This document shows positions 36,570 through 45,920 of a stretch of 64,000 bases of DNA, piece after piece. Within the stretch, counting starts at the first letter, position 1. Each line of letters starts with the position of its first letter. This DNA is from Burkholderiales bacterium. GTDB lineage: Bacteria; Pseudomonadota; Gammaproteobacteria; Burkholderiales; Eutrophovitaceae. The notes beneath the pieces are model-generated. The model was not told the DNA's origin, made no database searches, and saw only the letters and a list, made by a program, of their open reading frames with translations. The position numbers and the translations under genes are program-made. The DNA lies in the NCBI GenBank assembly GCA_035560005.1, contig DATMAN010000043.1, positions 1 through 64,000 on the forward strand, read 5' to 3'.

Positions 36570-36733
36570 GACCCGAGGGCTGGCATCCCGCTTGGTGGTG
36601 GCTGCTGGTGATCGCGGTCTGCGCCATGCTCGCCGTCACCGCACTGCGCGGCTACCTGTCGCCGGCCGCCGTGATCGATCTTTCCAATTCCCGTCTTTGC
36701 GAATCGGCCGCTCCGGGCAACCCGGCGGCGTAA
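36566..36733 (+). CDS. Small single-helix membrane protein coupled to the MFS gene
   Basis: The frame starts with an ATG that overlaps the MFS stop (ATGA, 36566-36569) and encodes 55 residues. It opens with a Trp-rich end (GWHPAWWW) and one membrane segment (LLVIAVCAMLAVTAL), followed by a short polar tail. The coupling and hydrophobic profile suggest a real accessory peptide of the transporter, but no family is recognised and it could be a chance frame. Confidence 0.5.
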   Translation: MRPEGWHPAWWWLLVIAVCAMLAVTALRGYLSPAAVIDLSNSRLCESAAPGNPAA

Positions 36734-36762
36734 GCCGGTGTTGCCTCGATTACTCGACCCAT

Positions 36763-36780
36763 GCGAATGAGTTCATTCGC
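36763..36780. promoter_or_regulatory. Operator-like palindrome before the pirin gene
   Basis: GCGAATGA-GT-TCATTCGC is a perfect 8+8 palindrome with two central bases. It lies 88 bp before the pirin start in the only gap of this stretch. Regulator not identified. Confidence 0.5.
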
Positions 36781-36867
36781 TTCTCGATCATTGTTCCAGG
36801 CACGGCCCGGCCCTACCATCGTTCCCCGGCAGACTTGCCGATTTCACCGCAAGGGGGGCACGGATCG

Positions 36868-37566
36868 ATGACCGAGATCAGGAAAGGACGAGAACGCGGG
36901 TTCGCCGACCACGGCTGGCTCCAGAGCCATCACACGTTCTCTTTTGCCGATTACTACGATCCCGGGCACATGGGGTTCGGCGTGTTGCGCGTCATCAACG
37001 AGGACCGGGTGGCGCCGGGGCAGGGCTTCGGTGCCCATCCCCATCGGGACATGGAGATCATCAGCTACGTGCTCGAGGGCGCGCTCGAACACCGGGACAG
37101 CATGGGCAACGGCTCGGTGATCCGCCCGGGCGACGTCCAGCGCATGAGCGCCGGCACCGGAGTGTTTCACAGCGAATACAACCCGTCCCGGACCGACCGC
37201 GTGCACTTTCTGCAGATCTGGATCGAGCCCGCGCGCTACGGTGTTCCTCCCAGCTATGAACAGAAGCACTTCAGCGCCGAGGACAAGCGCGGCAGGCTGA
37301 AGCTGGTGGCGTCGCCCGACGGGCGCGACGGATCCGTGACGATTCACCAGGACGCGCGGGTCTACGCCGCCCTCCTGGACGGAGCGGAGCGCGCCGAGCA
37401 CACGATCCAGATGGGGCGCCGGGCATACGTGCATGTGGCACGAGGCAGGGCGACCGTGAACGGGCATCCGCTCGAGGCCGGCGATGCGCTCAAGGCGACC
37501 GGCGAGCAGCGCATCGTCATCGAGCAGGGCGAGGGGGCCGAAGTGCTGCTGTTCGACCTTCCCTAG
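36868..37566 (+). CDS. Pirin-family protein (YhhW/quercetinase-like)
   Basis: From ATG 36868, six bases after AAGGGGGG, the protein has 232 residues. It is a bicupin with the metal site of pirins (FGAHPHRDMEIISYVLEGALEHRDSMGN and later FHSEYNP). The N-terminus RKGRERGFADHGWLQSHHTFSFADYYDP matches YhhW, which oxidises quercetin in vitro. Its role in bacteria is mostly unknown. An extension upstream to 36475 overlaps the MFS gene in another frame and was discarded. Confidence 0.9.
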   Translation: MTEIRKGRERGFADHGWLQSHHTFSFADYYDPGHMGFGVLRVINEDRVAPGQGFGAHPHRDMEIISYVLEGALEHRDSMGNGSVIRPGDVQRMSAGTGVFHSEYNPSRTDRVHFLQIWIEPARYGVPPSYEQKHFSAEDKRGRLKLVASPDGRDGSVTIHQDARVYAALLDGAERAEHTIQMGRRAYVHVARGRATVNGHPLEAGDALKATGEQRIVIEQGEGAEVLLFDLP

Positions 37567-37627
37567 GGAAAGGCGGTCTGGATTGCGTGCCTGAAGTCGG
37601 CGGCGCGTGCGCTAACATGCAGGTGCC

Positions 37628-38296
37628 GTGCTCTGCCTTCGTTCCGTTTCCAAGTCCTTCGACGGCCCGCGTCCGCGCCGGGTGCTGAACGGCATCGACC
37701 TCGAGCTGCGCCCGGGAGACTACGTCGCGGTAATGGGCGAATCGGGCGTGGGGAAATCCACGCTGCTCAACCTCATTGCCGGCCTCGAGACGCCGGACGC
37801 CGGCAGCGTGACTTTCGAGGGAACGAACCTCGCCGAGCTCCCCGACGAAGCGCTCACGAAGCTGCGGCGCACGCAAATGGGCTTCGTCTTCCAGGCTTTT
37901 CACGTCCTGCCCTATCTCAGCGTGGCACAGAACGTCGAGCTGCCGCTCGCGTTGGCGCGAATGCCGTCGAGTGATATCGCAAAGCGGGTCGACGAAGTTC
38001 TGAGCGCAGTCGGTCTGAAGGATCGCGCGCAGAGCATGCCGCGCGAACTCTCCGGCGGCGAGCTGCAGCGGGTCGCCATCGCCCGTGCGCTGGTGCACCG
38101 GCCGCGGCTGGTGCTTGCCGACGAGCCCACCGGCAATCTCGACCACGACACCGCGCAGCAGGTGCTGGCGCTGCTGCGCGCTCAGATCAAGGAACGGGGC
38201 GCCGCGGGAATTCTCGTCACCCACTCGCGGGAAGCCGCCGCGACGGCGGATCGGGTCTATCTGCTCACTGCGCAGGGGCTGCATCGGCGATCTTGA
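37628..38296 (+). CDS. ABC transporter ATPase, LolD/MacB-like
   Basis: The GTG at 37628 gives 222 residues, the size of LolD-type ATPases. Walker A is GESGVGKST (about 39-47), the Q-loop region is [15 protein letters not shown], the signature is [15 protein letters not shown] and Walker B is [12 protein letters not shown]. It would power a FtsX-like permease. No permease is adjacent, whereas an orphan FtsX-like permease and an AttH-like protein lie at 51.6-55.2 kb. This suggests that these may once have been neighbours. A degenerate frame follows on the minus strand. Confidence 0.88.
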   Translation: MLCLRSVSKSFDGPRPRRVLNGIDLELRPGDYVAVMGESGVGKSTLLNLIAGLETPDAGSVTFEGTNLAELPDEALTKLRRTQMGFVFQAFHVLPYLSVAQNVELPLALARMPSSDIAKRVDEVLSAVGLKDRAQSMPRELSGGELQRVAIARALVHRPRLVLADEPTGNLDHDTAQQVLALLRAQIKERGAAGILVTHSREAAATADRVYLLTAQGLHRRS

Positions 38297-38484
38297 TGCC
38301 GGCTCCATAGCCAGGGGATTGACCGCTGCTGTAGCGGAACGAACTGTTCGTCCACCACGCGCAGTTCATTCGCGCTTCCGGCCACCGCGTAACCTGCCGC
38401 TGTGGACAGCAGCGCCGCCGAAATGACGGTCGCGCGCCGGTGGCCTGATCAACTGTCGGGGAAAATGCGCGAGATTGCGTTCAT
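38257..38484 (-). pseudogene. Degenerate small exported-protein gene remnant
   Basis: A very good ribosome site (AGGGAGG) precedes ATG 38484, but TGA follows after 11 codons at 38449-38451. Read through that stop, the same frame continues with a signal-peptide-like segment (TVISAALLSTAAGYAVAGSANE) and runs to a TAG at 38257-38259, inside the 3' end of the ABC ATPase gene. This pattern suggests a decayed gene at the cluster boundary. No family was recognised. Confidence 0.4.
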
Positions 38485-38539
38485 GTTGCCTCCCTTGAAG
38501 TGTTGCTGCTTAACCGCGGGCTTGCCGCGCTGACCGTCG

Positions 38540-39040
38540 CTACTGCCGCGACTCGGACTGCTCCTCGTAAATGAGCCATCGGCCGGTGGGAGAGGGCCCG
38601 ACCAGCAGGCTGATCGGGCCCGTGTTCTTGCCCGGTTCGGAGGTTCGCAGCGCTTCGATGCGCACGAAACCGGCCTCCCGTTCGTAGGTCACGTTCGAGT
38701 AGCCGTTGCGAACGCCGCGCGCCCTGGCCGTCGTCATGATCTGGCGCAACTGCGCCTTGTACTGTGGCGCTGGCATGGTGATGTTCTGCGCGTCACCCAT
38801 CGGCATGCTGCGACGAAGCTTGATGAACGCTTCGTCGGCGTAAAGATCGGCGATGCCCGGGTCGTACGCGCTCTCCAGAGCGACGTACTGTTCGAAGAAG
38901 CGCTTTGCCTCTTGGATTGCGGAGTCCTGCGCCCACGCCAGCGCCGCGACCGCAAGGCCTCCCAGCGCCGCTAGAAGTCTTGGCCAGATGCCGTAGGGGT
39001 CGGCCGGCTGTACGGTGGAGGTGATCGTCACGGCGAGCAA
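38540..39040 (-). CDS. Secreted NTF2-like protein, unknown function
   Basis: The 166-residue frame uses a TTG at 39040; the start is uncertain because no ribosome site stands out. It contains a signal-like segment (LLAALGGLAVAALAWAQ) and then a compact alpha/beta domain (IQEAKRFFEQYVALESAYDPGIADLYADEAFI) resembling NTF2/SnoaL-like folds. It lies at the 3' end of the box minus arm, after a cytochrome c gene. I cannot assign a function; a ligand-binding or periplasmic accessory role is possible. Confidence 0.6.
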   Translation of the reverse strand: MLAVTITSTVQPADPYGIWPRLLAALGGLAVAALAWAQDSAIQEAKRFFEQYVALESAYDPGIADLYADEAFIKLRRSMPMGDAQNITMPAPQYKAQLRQIMTTARARGVRNGYSNVTYEREAGFVRIEALRTSEPGKNTGPISLLVGPSPTGRWLIYEEQSESRQ

Positions 39041-39115
39041 GTCAGGCGATCGATCCGCGTTGACAACAAGAAGTGCCAGCGGCGCCGAGCCACGCGATTA
39101 GCCCGAGGCTGCGAC

Positions 39116-39493
39116 TCACTTCCAGTTGGCTCCGGGCTCGGCCAGGGTTTCGAGATAGGCGCCGATCTCGTTGATCGATCCGTCGCCCAGCACGTCTTTC
39201 CAGGGCGGCATCATCTTCTGTACCCGTCCGTCTCTCACGGTTGCCAGGAATTCCTTGTAGCCCTTGGAAAAGACCTTCAGGTTGGCGCCGTACTTGCCAC
39301 CTTCGGCCTTGGAGCCATGGCACTGGGCGCACCAGGTGTTGAACAGTTTCTTGCCGCCAGCGATCGCCTCTGGATTGCCCGACATCGGATTGCCTTGTTG
39401 CGTCGCGGCAAGCGCGGCATCCAAGCCGGCGAACCCGAGACCGTCGACGGACATGACCAGAGCGATGGATGCTAGACGTGAACTGAGCTTCAT
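39116..39493 (-). CDS. Class I c-type cytochrome, monoheme
   Basis: The 125-residue exported protein has a signal peptide (about 1-29). One heme site follows, CAQCH in LFNTWCAQCHGSKAEGG, with a Met ligand candidate in VQKMMPPWKDVLGD. The C-terminal helix (INEIGAYLETLAEP) completes the small cytochrome c fold. It should carry electrons in the periplasm. It lies between boxB and the NTF2-like gene on the same strand, 70 bp after boxB. Its association with benzoyl-CoA epoxidation is unusual because BoxB is cytosolic; it more likely serves a periplasmic dehydrogenase. Confidence 0.88.
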   Translation of the reverse strand: MKLSSRLASIALVMSVDGLGFAGLDAALAATQQGNPMSGNPEAIAGGKKLFNTWCAQCHGSKAEGGKYGANLKVFSKGYKEFLATVRDGRVQKMMPPWKDVLGDGSINEIGAYLETLAEPGANWK

Positions 39494-39563
39494 CTCGCCC
39501 CCCGAGTTTGTGAGTGCTGTTCGTCTGGCTCGTGCGGCAGCGCGAACGAACAGTCTACTATTA

Positions 39564-40973
<1,410 letters not shown>

Positions 40974-41036
40974 TGGTCCCGCTCCGCGCCTAGAGTGACA
41001 AGTGACGAGTGACGAGCCACGCCTTTCGCTGCGCGC

Positions 41037-42722
41037 TCATACGCGCTCCCAGCCGAATCGAGCCTTCGTGCCGGAGCCGTAGACCCTGAGTGCACCGTGC
41101 TCGCCCACGGCGTTAGGGCGGTTGAAGATCCAGTTCTGCCAGGCCGAGAGCCGGCCGAAGATGCGCGTCTCCATCGTCTCCGCGCCGGGGAAGCGCAGGT
41201 TCGCTTCCATCCCGGTCAACGCATCCGGTGAAAGGCTGGCACGCTCCTCGACGGCGATGCGCACTTCTTCTTCCCAGTCGATGTCGTCGGGGGCGAAGGT
41301 CACCAGGCCGGCCTCCAGCGCGCTGCGGGCATCGAGCTTCTCACCGCAGCGCGCGCGCAATTGCTCCACCGGCTCGGGCGCGCCGCAAAAGCGCGTCGCC
41401 AGCCGCGACTGACGGTTCACCATCGGATAGGTACCGAAATTGAGCGCGGAGAGCGCGACCGTGGGCACGGCCGCCCCACCGTCGGGCAGCATCAACATGT
41501 AGCTGCGGTCGGCCGCCAGCGCCAGCTCGAACAACGTGCCGGCGAAGCAGGAGCCCTGGTCGATGATCGCGAACAGGGTGCGAGACGACACGTCCAGACG
41601 CGCGAGCGTGCGGCGCAACCAGCCAATGGTCTCGCGTACCAGCCAGTGGCCGCGATGCCGCTCGAGCGTGGCGTCCATCGCGAGCACCGCATCCGGATCG
41701 CCGCGCGTCCTCAGCAGCCAGGTGCCGATCTCCGGCTCGTTGGTGCGCAGCGCGAGGATGGCGTCGTCCAGCTCCCGCGCCAGCGCCAGCGGCCACCACT
41801 GCGCGCCGGCCGCCAGGATCGCGGTCGGCTCTTCGGGCTGCGAAGCCGAGGGCGCGCGCAGGGTGATGGTGGCGGTACGGGCCCTGCGGTCGAGCGCCAC
41901 GTCCACATGCGAATAGTGGTAACCGTTGTCGTCGATCTCGCGCTCAAGTGCGGTGAGCGCGATGCCGGGTGGCGTGCCATCGCGCGTGCTGGAGCGCACC
42001 AGCTCTTCGGCGCGCCGCCTCACCGCTTCGCCAAACTGCTGCGGGCGGGCGGTCTCGTCCACCAGATTCCATCGCCTGGCGCGGTCGGCGCGCACGCCTT
42101 CGGCCGTGCCGCAGAACACGTCGGCCAGATCGCGGCGCACCTTTCTCTTGTCGGTCAGGCGGGTGAGCCCGCCGGTTCCCGGCAGCACGCCCAGCAGCGG
42201 TACCTCGGGCAGGCTCACGGTGGAGGAGCGGTCGTCGATCATCAGAATGTGGTCGCAGGCGAGCGCCAGTTCGTAGCCGCCCCCGGCCACCGTGCCGTTC
42301 ACCGCCGCCAGAAACCGCAGCCCGTCGTGGCGGCTGGAGTCTTCCATGCCATTGCGCGTTTCGTTGGTGAACTTGCAGAAGTTCACCTTCCAGGCGTGCG
42401 AGGACCGGCCCAGCATGTAGATGTTGGCGCCCGAGCAGAACATGCGTTCGCGCGCCGAGGTCAGCACCACGCATTTCACCGCGGGGTGCTCGAAGCGGAT
42501 ACGGTTCAAGGCGTCGTACAGCTCGATGTCCACTCCGAGATCGTAGGAGTTGAGCTTCAGCCGGTAACCGGGTCTGAGACCTCGTTCCTCGTCCACGTTC
42601 ATGCTCAAGGTGGCGATCGGGCCGTCGATGGCGAGGCGCCAGTGTGCGTAGCGATCCGGGTGCGTCTCGAAAGTCACCGGCGCCTCGGTCGGCTTCAGGG
42701 TCGATTCCGGAATCTCATTCAT
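41037..42722 (-). CDS. boxC: 2,3-Epoxybenzoyl-CoA dihydrolase (BoxC)
   Basis: The 561-residue protein contains two crotonase-like halves. The first has the CoA-binding and oxyanion region (CVVLTSARERMFCSGANIYML, NGTVAGGGYELALACDHILMI and LPEVPLLGVLPGTGG), and the second is more divergent. BoxC adds two waters to the epoxide ring and cleaves it to 3,4-dehydroadipyl-CoA semialdehyde and formate. Length and sequence fit the family. It lies between boxR (19 bp) and boxB (63 bp), probably in one transcript. The semialdehyde dehydrogenase needed next is not in the window. Confidence 0.95.
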   Translation of the reverse strand: MNEIPESTLKPTEAPVTFETHPDRYAHWRLAIDGPIATLSMNVDEERGLRPGYRLKLNSYDLGVDIELYDALNRIRFEHPAVKCVVLTSARERMFCSGANIYMLGRSSHAWKVNFCKFTNETRNGMEDSSRHDGLRFLAAVNGTVAGGGYELALACDHILMIDDRSSTVSLPEVPLLGVLPGTGGLTRLTDKRKVRRDLADVFCGTAEGVRADRARRWNLVDETARPQQFGEAVRRRAEELVRSSTRDGTPPGIALTALEREIDDNGYHYSHVDVALDRRARTATITLRAPSASQPEEPTAILAAGAQWWPLALARELDDAILALRTNEPEIGTWLLRTRGDPDAVLAMDATLERHRGHWLVRETIGWLRRTLARLDVSSRTLFAIIDQGSCFAGTLFELALAADRSYMLMLPDGGAAVPTVALSALNFGTYPMVNRQSRLATRFCGAPEPVEQLRARCGEKLDARSALEAGLVTFAPDDIDWEEEVRIAVEERASLSPDALTGMEANLRFPGAETMETRIFGRLSAWQNWIFNRPNAVGEHGALRVYGSGTKARFGWERV

Positions 42723-42741
42723 GCTTGCTCTCCGTCCCGAG

Positions 42742-43626
42742 TCACGCGGCCAGCGCGCGCTTCAGATCCCTCAGGCTCTGGCGCACGCTGCGGCCCGCGG
42801 TGTCCACGGTCGTGTCGGCCTGCGCGTAGAGCATCGCGCGGCTCTCCAGGATGCGGCGCAGGTCTTCCATCGCCTGTGCGTTGCCCGCCATGGGGCGCGT
42901 GTCGCCCTGCGCGACGACTCGCGCCATGTGCTCCTCGGGCGCGGCTCTCAGCCACACGGTGAAGCAGGTGGCGAGCAGCAGATCGTAGGTAGCCGGCTCC
43001 GATACGATGCTGCCGCCGGTCGCGATCACGCAGCGCGTGTGGTTTTCCAGAACCTTCTCCAGGCATCTCCTCTCGTAGCGCCGATAGCCCTGCTGGCCGT
43101 ACAGCAGGAAGATCTCCGACAGGCTGGTGCCTGCCTCGCGCTCGATTTCCCGGTCCAGTTCGAGGAACGGTACCTTCAGCTCCTCGGCGAGCAGCTTGCC
43201 CAGGGTGGACTTGCCGGCCCCGCGCAATCCCACCAGGGCGATGCGCTTGCGGCGCTCGACCGGCTGCGGGCCGAACTCGCGCAGCAACTGATCGCGAATA
43301 CGCGCCAGGCGCGGCCGCGGCATGCGCTCGAGCAGCGAGTGAATCAGCGTCAGTTCGGGCGAGCGTGCGTCCTCCTCCCGCAGGAGTTCGACGAGCGGCA
43401 GCCCCAGAGCGCCGGCAATCTGGCGCAGGAGCAGCACCGAGACGTTGCCGCGCCCGGATTCCAGCAGGGCCAGATAGCGTTCCGACACTCCCGAGTCGCG
43501 CGCCAGGAGCTTGCGCGTCATTCCGCGGCGCGCACGGGCTTCGCGCACTCGCTCGCCCAGGCCGCACAGGAATTCGCCGTCCAGTTCTGCGAGACCTGCT
43601 TTGGGCTTCGGATCGCGCGCTCCCAT
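42742..43626 (-). CDS. boxR: BoxR/BzdR-type regulator: HTH plus shikimate-kinase-like domain
   Basis: The 294-residue protein fuses an XRE-type helix-turn-helix (about 25-85: LGERVREARARRGMTRKLLARDSGVSERYLALLESG, seen in parts) to a shikimate-kinase-like domain (about 125-290) with Walker A GLRGAGKS and the RRYERRCLEKVL region. BoxR and BzdR repress benzoate genes and release DNA when benzoyl-CoA binds the kinase-like domain. The gene starts 100 bp from the divergent flavodoxin gene, and a TGCA-N6-TGCA site lies between. It heads the boxC-boxB arm, so it likely controls its own synthesis. Confidence 0.94.
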   Translation of the reverse strand: MGARDPKPKAGLAELDGEFLCGLGERVREARARRGMTRKLLARDSGVSERYLALLESGRGNVSVLLLRQIAGALGLPLVELLREEDARSPELTLIHSLLERMPRPRLARIRDQLLREFGPQPVERRKRIALVGLRGAGKSTLGKLLAEELKVPFLELDREIEREAGTSLSEIFLLYGQQGYRRYERRCLEKVLENHTRCVIATGGSIVSEPATYDLLLATCFTVWLRAAPEEHMARVVAQGDTRPMAGNAQAMEDLRRILESRAMLYAQADTTVDTAGRSVRQSLRDLKRALAA

Positions 43627-43646
43627 GGCTATTGCGCTGCAATATA

Positions 43647-43675
43647 TTGCCTATTCGGAAAGGCATGTGCATCAT
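43647..43675 (+). promoter_or_regulatory. Predicted promoter of the flavodoxin-bclA arm
   Basis: TTGCCT (43647-43652) and CATCAT (43670-43675) are 17 bp apart. Both match the consensus at four of six positions. The -10 falls inside the BoxR-type site. Confidence 0.35.
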
Positions 43676-43681
43676 ACTGCA
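43668..43681. promoter_or_regulatory. BoxR/BzdR-type operator TGCA-N6-TGCA
   Basis: Two TGCA boxes (43668-43671 and 43678-43681) with six bases between match the operator type reported for BzdR and BoxR. The site overlaps predicted -10 boxes on both strands, so one bound dimer could shut off both box arms. A third TGCA is at 43638-43641, within the separate dyad ATTGC-GCT-GCAAT (43631-43643) close to the boxR start. Confidence 0.65.
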
Positions 43682-43699
43682 CCTGAGGCGGCTGACCAA
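43671..43699 (-). promoter_or_regulatory. Predicted boxR-boxC-boxB promoter
   Basis: On the minus strand TTGGTC (43694-43699) and TATGAT (43671-43676) are spaced by 17 bp. The -10 matches at five of six positions and lies within the TGCA-N6-TGCA site. Confidence 0.5.
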
Positions 43700-43727
43700 G
43701 CGCGATGTGGCCGTCGAGGAGACCGAT

Positions 43728-44219
43728 TTGCCGCAGGACCTGACGATACTGGTTGGAACCCAGACCGGAATCGCCCAGCTCGTGGCGCAGGCGATCGAGT
43801 TGCGGCTCGAGGGCGAGGCGAACGTGCGGGTGCGGATGATGGACGCCCTGGATGCGAGCGTGTTCGCGGCCGGCGGACTGTTCCTGATCTGCACGTCCAC
43901 GTACGGACAGGGCGACGTGCCGGACAACGCCAGGCAGCTCTACGAATCGCTGTGCACGGAGCGGCCCGATCTTTCCAATGTGCGCTATGGCGTGATCGCG
44001 CTCGGCGACCGCACCTATGCGCAGACGTTCTGCTTCGGCGCAAAGCGCTTCGACAAGCTGCTTACCGAGCTGGGGGCGCAGCGGGTTGGCGAGATCATGC
44101 TCAACGATGCCAGCGACGGCACCCTGCCGGAGGACGAAGCCGTGGTCTGGATCGAAGGATGGATGACCCTGTGCCGGCAGTTGCCCGAGGCCGCGCAGGC
44201 TAAACTAGATACCGTTTGA
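43728..44219 (+). CDS. Flavodoxin in the box cluster
   Basis: TTG at 43728 is preferred because GAGGAG lies six bases upstream and the protein then begins in normal flavodoxin style (LTILVGTQTGIAQLVAQ). An ATG at 43665 would add 21 residues and put the operator inside the gene. The 163-residue protein has the phosphate-binding loop GTQTGIA, the isoalloxazine loops (STYGQGDVPDNA, ALGDRTYAQTFC) and no reductase domain. It is a one-electron FMN carrier of the MioC or sulfite-reductase type. Being first gene of the benzoate arm, where a BoxA reductase is missing, it may feed electrons to BoxB. Confidence 0.85.
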   Translation: MPQDLTILVGTQTGIAQLVAQAIELRLEGEANVRVRMMDALDASVFAAGGLFLICTSTYGQGDVPDNARQLYESLCTERPDLSNVRYGVIALGDRTYAQTFCFGAKRFDKLLTELGAQRVGEIMLNDASDGTLPEDEAVVWIEGWMTLCRQLPEAAQAKLDTV

Positions 44220-44282
44220 ACGTCCGTGCGACGGGCCGGCAAGAGCCCGCGCGACCAGAGCAATCGGAACTGGAGGAGCGCC

Positions 44283-45878
44283 GTGTCAGGATTCAGCCGG
44301 GCTGATCATTCGGTCAGTCCGCCGGTCATCAACATTCCGCGCGAGTACAACGCAGCCTACGATCTGGTCGAGCGCAATCTCGTCGCGGGCCGCGCCCGCA
44401 AGATCGCCTATATCGACGACGCCGGGCGTTATACCTACGGCGAGCTGGCGGAGCGCGTCAATCGCGCCGCCAATGCACTGACCGCGCTCGGGCTCGAGAT
44501 GGAAGACCGCATCTTGCTGGCCCTTCTCGACACGATCGATTTTCCCGCCGTCTTCCTCGGGGCCATCAAGGCCGGAATCGTGCCGATCGCCGCCAACACG
44601 CTGCTCAAGAGCGCCGACTACCGCTTCATGCTCGAAGACAGCCGGGCAAGGGCGCTCGTCGTGTCGGAACCGCTGCTCGCAACCTTCGAGCCGGTTCTGA
44701 ACGACCTGCCGTTTCTCAGGCATGTCATCGTCTCGGGCGCCGACGCCCATGGCCGGTTGCATCTGCAGACATTGTTGGCGAAGGCCGGCGCCGCGTTCGA
44801 TCCCGCCCCCACCACCTGCGACGACGCCTGCTTCTGGCTCTATTCCTCGGGATCGACCGGCACGCCGAAAGGAACGGTGCACATCCATTCGAGCCTCATC
44901 CAGACTGCGGAACTGTATGCACGGCCCATTCTCGGCATCGGGGAGGACGACATCGTGTTCTCCGCGGCGAAGCTGTTCTTCGCCTACGGGCTGGGCAATG
45001 CGCTCACCTTCCCGCTTTCGGTGGGGGCGACCGCGCTGCTGATGGCCGAGCGGCCCACGCCGCCCGCGGTGTTCCAGCGCTTGCGCGAACACCGGCCGAC
45101 CATCTTCTATGCGGTCCCGACACTGTATGCCGCGCTGCTCGCGAGCCCCGACCTGCCCAAGAAGGCGGATCTGGGGCTGCGCGTCTGCGTGTCGGCAGGT
45201 GAGGCGCTGCCGGCGGATCTCGGACAGCGCTGGCATCGCCATTTCGGCGTGGATATCCTGGATGGCATCGGCTCCACCGAGATGCTGCACATTTTTCTGT
45301 CGAATCGCCCCGGGCAGGTTCGATACGGAACCACCGGCAAGCCGGTGCCGGGATACCGGATCCGTCTGCTGGGCGAGGACGGCCGGGAGGTCGGAGTCGA
45401 TGAGCTCGGCGAGCTTCAGATCGACGGCCCGACGAGGGCGCTGATGTACTGGAACAACCGCGCGAAGTCGCTGGCCACCTTCATCGGTCCATGGACCCGC
45501 GCCGGCGACAAGTACAGCATCGACCGCGATGGCTACTACGTCTATGGCGGGCGCTCCGACGACATGCTGAAGGTGAGCGGGATGTACGTCTCGCCGTTCG
45601 AGGTCGAGGCGGCCCTGTTGACGCATCCCGATGTGCTGGAAGCCGCCGTGATCGGCGCGGAAGACGAGCAGCATCTCGTCAAGCCGAAGGCCTTTGTGGT
45701 GCTAAAGCCCGGCGTGATCGCATCGACGGCGCTGGCCGAGGCGCTGAAGCAGCACGTCAAGGACCGGCTGGCGCCTTACAAGTACCCGCGCTGGATCGAG
45801 TTCATCGCCGAGCTGCCGAAGACCGCGACCGGCAAGATCCAGCGCTTCAAGCTGCGCGCAGCTTCGGGCGCCGCGTAG
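44283..45878 (+). CDS. bclA: Benzoate-CoA ligase
   Basis: GTG 44283 follows GGAGGAG by five bases and gives 531 residues. The acyl-adenylate motifs are clear: YSSGSTGTPKGTVH (ATP loop), GIGSTEMLHIFLSN, YVYGGRSDDMLKVSGMYVSP and the catalytic Lys in PKTATGKIQRFK. Strong similarity to benzoate-CoA ligases, including NIPREYNAAYDLVERNL at the N-terminus, supports the substrate. It forms benzoyl-CoA, the substrate of BoxB and inducer of BoxR. It follows the flavodoxin gene by 63 bp and is followed by the ABC importer genes. Confidence 0.93.
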   Translation: MSGFSRADHSVSPPVINIPREYNAAYDLVERNLVAGRARKIAYIDDAGRYTYGELAERVNRAANALTALGLEMEDRILLALLDTIDFPAVFLGAIKAGIVPIAANTLLKSADYRFMLEDSRARALVVSEPLLATFEPVLNDLPFLRHVIVSGADAHGRLHLQTLLAKAGAAFDPAPTTCDDACFWLYSSGSTGTPKGTVHIHSSLIQTAELYARPILGIGEDDIVFSAAKLFFAYGLGNALTFPLSVGATALLMAERPTPPAVFQRLREHRPTIFYAVPTLYAALLASPDLPKKADLGLRVCVSAGEALPADLGQRWHRHFGVDILDGIGSTEMLHIFLSNRPGQVRYGTTGKPVPGYRIRLLGEDGREVGVDELGELQIDGPTRALMYWNNRAKSLATFIGPWTRAGDKYSIDRDGYYVYGGRSDDMLKVSGMYVSPFEVEAALLTHPDVLEAAVIGAEDEQHLVKPKAFVVLKPGVIASTALAEALKQHVKDRLAPYKYPRWIEFIAELPKTATGKIQRFKLRAASGAA

Positions 45879-45920
45879 CGGCAAAAGCAAGAGGCTCTCA
45901 ACGTACAGATTCGGATAAGG

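Noticed and set aside
43665..43727. ATG 43665 as flavodoxin start.
   Set aside because: The ribosome site is too close, it would place the BoxR-type operator in coding DNA, and the TTG at 43728 has a well-spaced GAGGAG and gives a normal N-terminus.
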